Below are positions 59,902 through 64,000 of a stretch of DNA of 64,000 bases, piece after piece; positions within the stretch are counted from its first letter, which is position 1, and each line of letters begins with the position of its first letter. Source of the stretch: Pelecanus crispus (taxonomy: Eukaryota > Chordata > Aves > Pelecaniformes > Pelecanidae); NCBI RefSeq assembly GCF_030463565.1, contig NC_134649.1, positions 1,932,001-1,996,000 on the forward strand. Direction: 5' to 3'. A model generated the notes under the pieces. That model worked only from the letters and a program-made list of their open reading frames with translations. It was not told the origin of the DNA and did not search any database. Made by a program: the position numbers and the translations under genes.

Positions 59902-60985
59902 GTGAGTGATGCTCCTTCCTGACGCATCCCGGCCGGCCAGGCTGCAGCAGGTTGCTCCAGATGTGCTGTCGGTCCTCGGTTTGCTGAATTTGAATGGGTC
60001 ACACTGGGGGTTTCCCTAATATCTATTTGATACAGAACCTAAAATCGCACTTTGAATATCGTCACATATAAAGAAATGTCTTTATTTTGAGTGGTTTGCA
60101 CCCCTCAAGCTTCAGGAGCACAGATGCCCTCTCCTCAAAAGGTGACCCCCTCATTCTTGCAACCATTATTTGCAGAGCTGTGATGGCTCTGTCGTTTATA
60201 GCAAACCTTTGAAATTTGGCACGGGGGTCATCTGGGTGTCAGCGTCTTTCTCACCCATCAAACTCCATGCAAACCCAGACGGGTTATAAGCAGGCAAAAA
60301 CCACACGCCGACTGCCAGAGACTCCCTGGGGTGGCAGACATTGCGGGGTTATGGGAATAATGTGGGGTTTTATGGTTTATTGGCTGAAATTAAATATCAG
60401 GAAATATTTTTGTTCTAAATAACAGCTCCTCTGTCTGCCTTGTGACAAGTTTCTCGGTCTCCAAAACTAAATTTATCTAAATTTCATAGGAAAAGTGCAT
60501 CCCAGGATGAACAATTGAAAGAGAAGATGGAGAGCTTTCACTGAAAATTAAACATCTCAGGGTTTGGCAGAATTTTGGTCAAACCAGCTCACAAACTCCC
60601 CACCCCTTTGCCAGTTATCTCGGCCCAGCCAGCCCAACACTTCTCAGTGGAAGAAAGCTTCCCTGGGTGAGAAGCTTCACCCAGTTGCAATTAGGAAGCG
60701 AAATCCTCTAAATCCCCATTTTTGTGTGACCTTGCAGCTAGGAAAGGGGAGAACTGCACCGCGGCAGAGCTCCCAGTATCTATTAGCAGCACGGGTTGGT
60801 GGAATTGCGGCGATTTAGGGAGAAACAGGCTCATTTGGGGCAACCGAGGTCCTTTGTGCCCCAGGTGGGGTGGAGGCGGACGTTCATCCCACCCCGACCC
60901 ACCAAGGCACCGCTCAGCCCCTCCAGGGAAGCAAAGCTCTTCATTAAATACAAATTCCCCTTTTTTTTTTTTTTTTTTTTTTAAG
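59902..60985 (+). other. ITGA11: ITGA11 intron 9
   Basis: A 1.1-kb intron of mixed sequence ending in 22 uninterrupted T (60961-60982) followed by AAG as the exon 10 acceptor. No repeats of a known family are seen. Confidence 0.75.
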
Positions 60986-61056
60986 GAACCAACAAGAATG
61001 AAATCTCCTTTGGCCTGGAAATGTCCCAGACTGGATTTTCATCGCATGTTGTGGAA
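60986..61056 (+). CDS. ITGA11: ITGA11 exon 10: propeller resumes after the I domain
   Basis: Encodes GTNKNEISFGLEMSQTGFSS then HVVE (residues 357-380), phase 0, before GTAAGA. FGLEMSQTGFS is the FG half of the propeller repeat that follows the I domain. The human chain has N-E-T here, a glycosylation sequon, whereas this copy reads N-E-I and so lacks it. At 71 bp it is the shortest internal exon here. The acceptor is a pure T run followed by AAG rather than the usual CAG. Confidence 0.96.
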
Positions 61057-61903
61057 GTAAGAGAGGAAATGTGGGGTTTTTTGCTCCAACCTGTGCAAGC
61101 AGGTACCCTTTAGAGGTGCTTTACCACCGCCGCAGCTGCAGGGGGGGGGGGGGACGGGCATTTTGCGCAAGTTGTTAATCCTGAAGCTAAATTGCTAACA
61201 TGAACGTAAGGAAGAAAATGCTTGTGGTGCTGGTTTATCCCATGGGGAAGGGAGCTGCTGGGAGAGCAGTGCTTTCCTTCGGACCAGCCTGCAGCAGCTC
61301 CTCCCAATGCCCCGACCTCAGGTGCCGGGATGTGCCGGGGGGAAGGTGCTTGTGGATGGTGGGATGCAGAGGATGGTCGCTCCCCTTCCACCCACAGGCT
61401 CTGCGGGCTGGCAGAACCAAGCAAAAAGCCAGCAGGGATTTCTGCTCGGGCTTTTCCCAGGGGGGAAAAGCGTGCTGAAAAGATATGGATGGGGTGGAAA
61501 TGTCATTCCAGCAGGTTTAAAAACCTCCATCTTTCCAGGTGTGCTTCGGAGAATGGTTTGCTTGATTTTTTATTATTATTATTATTATTGTTGTTGTTGT
61601 TGTTGTTGTTGTTGATTATTTTTTCTTTTCCATTTGTGAGATTTCTCCCCTTTCTGTAAAACGTGCAATTTCTGGGAGGGACCATTTGCTGTTCTTTTCT
61701 TCTGCACTCTGCAGCCCCCAATAAGTACATAGTCTAGGATTTGGGCCTTGAGAGACCCCCATATGCATTCTCACACAAAACCAGCCCATTGGGGCCCCTC
61801 GTCCATCTCAGCGCGAATCGGCTTTGCCCCGTATGGGCAGCATGGGGGAGAATTGTCTCCACTTGGCAAGAAACACCCTCGAACTACTCCTGCTCTCCCA
61901 CAG
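61057..61903 (+). other. ITGA11: ITGA11 intron 10
   Basis: An 847-bp intron containing 13 G (61141-61153) and a TTA/TTG trinucleotide run (61570-61614). It ends in CCTGCTCTCCCACAG. Nothing else is seen. Confidence 0.8.
61570..61614. repeat. TTA/TTG trinucleotide microsatellite
   Basis: Runs of TAT/TTA repeats pass directly into about nine TTG repeats, 45 bp in all, in intron 10. The abrupt switch suggests that the TTG block arose from a substitution that then expanded. Confidence 0.9.
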
Positions 61904-62048
61904 GATGGGATCTTGCTGGGGGCAGTGGGTGCCTACGACTGGAACGGAGCCGTCCTGAAGGAAACCAGCAGCGGGAAGGTCATTCCCCTGCGGGAATCTT
62001 ATCTCCAGGAGTTCCCGGAGGAGCTGAAAAATCACGGAGCGTATTTAG
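61904..62048 (+). CDS. ITGA11: ITGA11 exon 11: propeller repeat (GAxGAYDWNG)
   Basis: Encodes DGILLGAVGAYDWNGAVLKE, TSSGKVIPLRESYLQEFPEE and LKNHGAYL plus one base (residues 381-429), before the donor GTGAGA. LLGAVGAYDWNGAV is the GAP-type strand completing the blade begun in exon 10. This is the last ITGA11 exon in the window; human ITGA11 has 30 exons, so the remaining propeller blades, leg domains, transmembrane segment and GFFRS-type tail lie to the right. Matches with human alpha-11 are nearly continuous. Confidence 0.97.
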
Positions 62049-64000
62049 GTGAGAAAGCCAAATGAGGCTCTGCTGCCAGGGCTGAATTCATGATTCTATG
62101 CTTAATAATAGGAAGCACAACATATTTCTCAAATGACTAATAGCAGCCGGCACTCCCAGTGTAGGCGGTACTGTGCCTGGCTGTTTGCGAGCTCCGGTCA
62201 GCGCGAGACCTGTGTTGCCCCTTGCTCAGAGATGCAGCGTACGCGAGCATCCTCACCTGGGAAGAGTCCAGTGTCAACCACGGTGTGAAGCACAGCAGTG
62301 ATTTAAATGCAGAAGTAGCTCAGAGACAGGCCAGCCCGGGTCATCTACAGCGCTTACTGGAATGGTTTAAAAAGCACTGATGAAATGTCATGCCTAGGGA
62401 GGAAATACCTGCTGGGTTAATCCATTCCATGTGCGGCGGCTGAAGCCCCGGAGTAAAAATGTCAGCCTGGTTTGCAAAATGAAGCCTCTCTCCGGAGATG
62501 TGCGTGCCAGGTTGAGCTGCCCCGCGGCAGGGAGCGGGGTGGGGTGCTGCGGGGTCGCCCACCGGCGTGTCGGGGCTCTTCCTTCTGCTGGGAACACGAA
62601 CAGCCCCCGGACACGCCGGTCATCTCCTGGGGTGACAGCAGAGTGTCCCCCGGGCTTGGCTGGAAGCGCCTGGAGCGGGCACGGCTGCAGCTGTGCAAGG
62701 GGTGCCCAGGACAGTGCGTGGGGGCTCAGCTGGGCTCTGCCTTTCCCATTGCCTAGAGTAAGAAATCCAGAAATATTAAGAAAACACCGGTGCATCCCGC
62801 TGCGGAGCAGCGCAGCTCGCCCAGTGCCAGGACCTGGGGTTTTCAAGGCCGATGTTTGGCTTAGGAATATCCCCCCAGGAGGGGAATATTTAGGGAGACA
62901 GAGACCCCAAGTAAGGCCATGCCCAGGCAAAGGGGTCCGTAAACCCCAATAATCCCTGGAGATGCTCAAAATCCCTGGAGAAGAGGAGGCTGAGGGGAGA
63001 CCTTAACGCTCTCTACAACTACCTGAAAGGAGGTTGTACTGAGGTGGGTGTTGGGCTCTTCTCCCATGTAGTTAGCGATAGGATGAGAGGAAATGGGCTT
63101 AAGCTGTGCCAGGGGAGGTTTAGGTTGGAAATTAGGAAAAATTTCTTTACGGAAAGGGTGGTCAAGCATTGGAACAGGCTGTCCAGAGAGGTGGGGGAGT
63201 CCCCATCCCTGGAAGTGTTCAAAAAACGGGCAGATGTGGCACTTGGGGACATGGTTTAGTCTAGTCTACCCTTGATTGGCTTAGAGTAGACTTGGTAATG
63301 TAGGTTAATGGTTGGACTGGATGATCTTAAAGGGCTTTTCCAACCTAAACCATTCTATGATTCTATGAAAATCCAACTGGATGTGACCCCAAGTGATCTG
63401 ATCCAGCTTCATGGCTGGCAATGCTTTGAGTTTCTAATAATTTAAGTAGCATTTAAAACTGACTGTGAACATGCAGGAACCTGGAGCTGGGTTTGAAAAA
63501 TAGGATTTTGCAGCCCCAGTGTTATATTCCTACATAAGCCCATCCGCAACCACCGGCAAGTGCCAGAGCCCAGTGTGCAACGTGTGGTGTCGGTGATCCC
63601 GGAGCAGAAAATAACCCATCTGGGTAGGAAAGAGGGATTGCTCAGGGTTATTTCCATAAGGACTCGTGAGCAACGGTCTTGATGGATTCATGGCTTTTAT
63701 TAGACTGTGGATGTTAACATCAAGCCTCAGCAAAGTCGTTCACGCTTGGTTTTGGACGTGGTGTTGCTGGGGTCTCAAAGGAGCAGCGCGGTGGGCGCCA
63801 CAGCCTCCCGGAGTGCACGCACCTTGCTAGCATTTGTTTAAGTTGATTTGAGCCATGAAGTAAAACACTTATCAGGCTGTGAATTGGACTCGCCTTCGAT
63901 GAGAGAAGGATTTTACACGGGGTTAGCCGGCTGTGTTAGACAGTGCCAAAACTCTTGGCACAGCTGCGCTGCTCAGGGTGTAGGTAGGACCTGAGCAGGC
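62049..64000 (+). other. ITGA11: ITGA11 intron 11 (partial)
   Basis: From the exon 11 donor to the window edge no further ITGA11 exon can be recognised, so this intron is at least 1.95 kb. Apart from a CR1 insertion at 62974-63368 it is mixed sequence, CpG-rich around 62500-62680. Confidence 0.7.
62974..63368 (+). mobile_element. CR1 LINE, 5'-truncated, intron 11
   Basis: Begins at CCTGGAGAAGAGGAGGCTGA of the ORF2 C-terminus, keeps a largely open frame ([20 protein letters not shown], then [19 protein letters not shown]) and ends with the tail to CATTCTATGATTCTATG. Its tail carries the same extra segment between two GGTTTAG-like motifs (63254-63282) as the copy at 43861-44296, marking a shared subfamily. 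It lies in the gene's sense direction. It is truncated and cannot move by itself. Confidence 0.92.

Noticed and set aside
61200..61659. Frames of 92-145 codons in intron 10
   Set aside because: They run through the TTA/TTG microsatellite and are on the same strand as ITGA11 within a well-defined intron.

Overview
The window is vertebrate nuclear DNA, almost certainly from a bird. Seven clear CR1 LINE fragments carry the usual avian 3' end (a run ending in GATTCTATGATTCT), there are no Alu, L1 or B-type SINEs, and GC-rich minisatellites are frequent, as on avian microchromosomes. Nothing looks bacterial or viral.

The one gene that can be read with confidence is ITGA11 (integrin alpha-11, a collagen receptor of fibroblasts and other mesenchymal cells) on the + strand. 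Eleven exons run from the start codon at 29890 to the donor after 62048. All have GT-AG sites and fully compatible phases, giving 428 codons plus one base. That covers the signal peptide, the first beta-propeller repeats, the whole collagen-binding I domain with its MIDAS metal site, and the start of the propeller after the I domain. The rest of the gene lies beyond the right edge. Human ITGA11 is about 1,190 residues, so about a third of the protein is here. Introns 1 (7.5 kb) and 2 (15.1 kb) are long; introns 3-10 are 0.3-2.3 kb.

Layout: 1-1700 is a CpG-rich block with an exact 22-bp array of CRE-type sites and a possible minus-strand first coding exon (five codons, then a splice donor). 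In human the neighbour on this side, transcribed divergently, is CORO2B, so I suggest this block may be its promoter; that is an inference. From 1.7 to 28.3 kb no gene is recognised, only small repeats, two CR1 pieces and a 1-kb minisatellite at 10.3-11.3 kb. A second minisatellite of about 1.2 kb (28.3-29.5 kb) ends about 390 bp before the ITGA11 start codon and carries 20 copies of CACCTG. Introns 1 and 2 hold CR1 copies (one 44 bp from exon 2, one with a decayed reverse transcriptase), microsatellites and AT-rich stretches that may be regulatory. The right-hand 12 kb holds exons 3-11 in quick succession.

The most unusual signal is a CR1 architecture with two successive 3' tails joined by a non-CR1 linker of about 75 bp. 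It is present at two loci with different 5' truncation points and, 5'-truncated into the linker, at a third. I found no RNA genes, CRISPR arrays or complete transposons.
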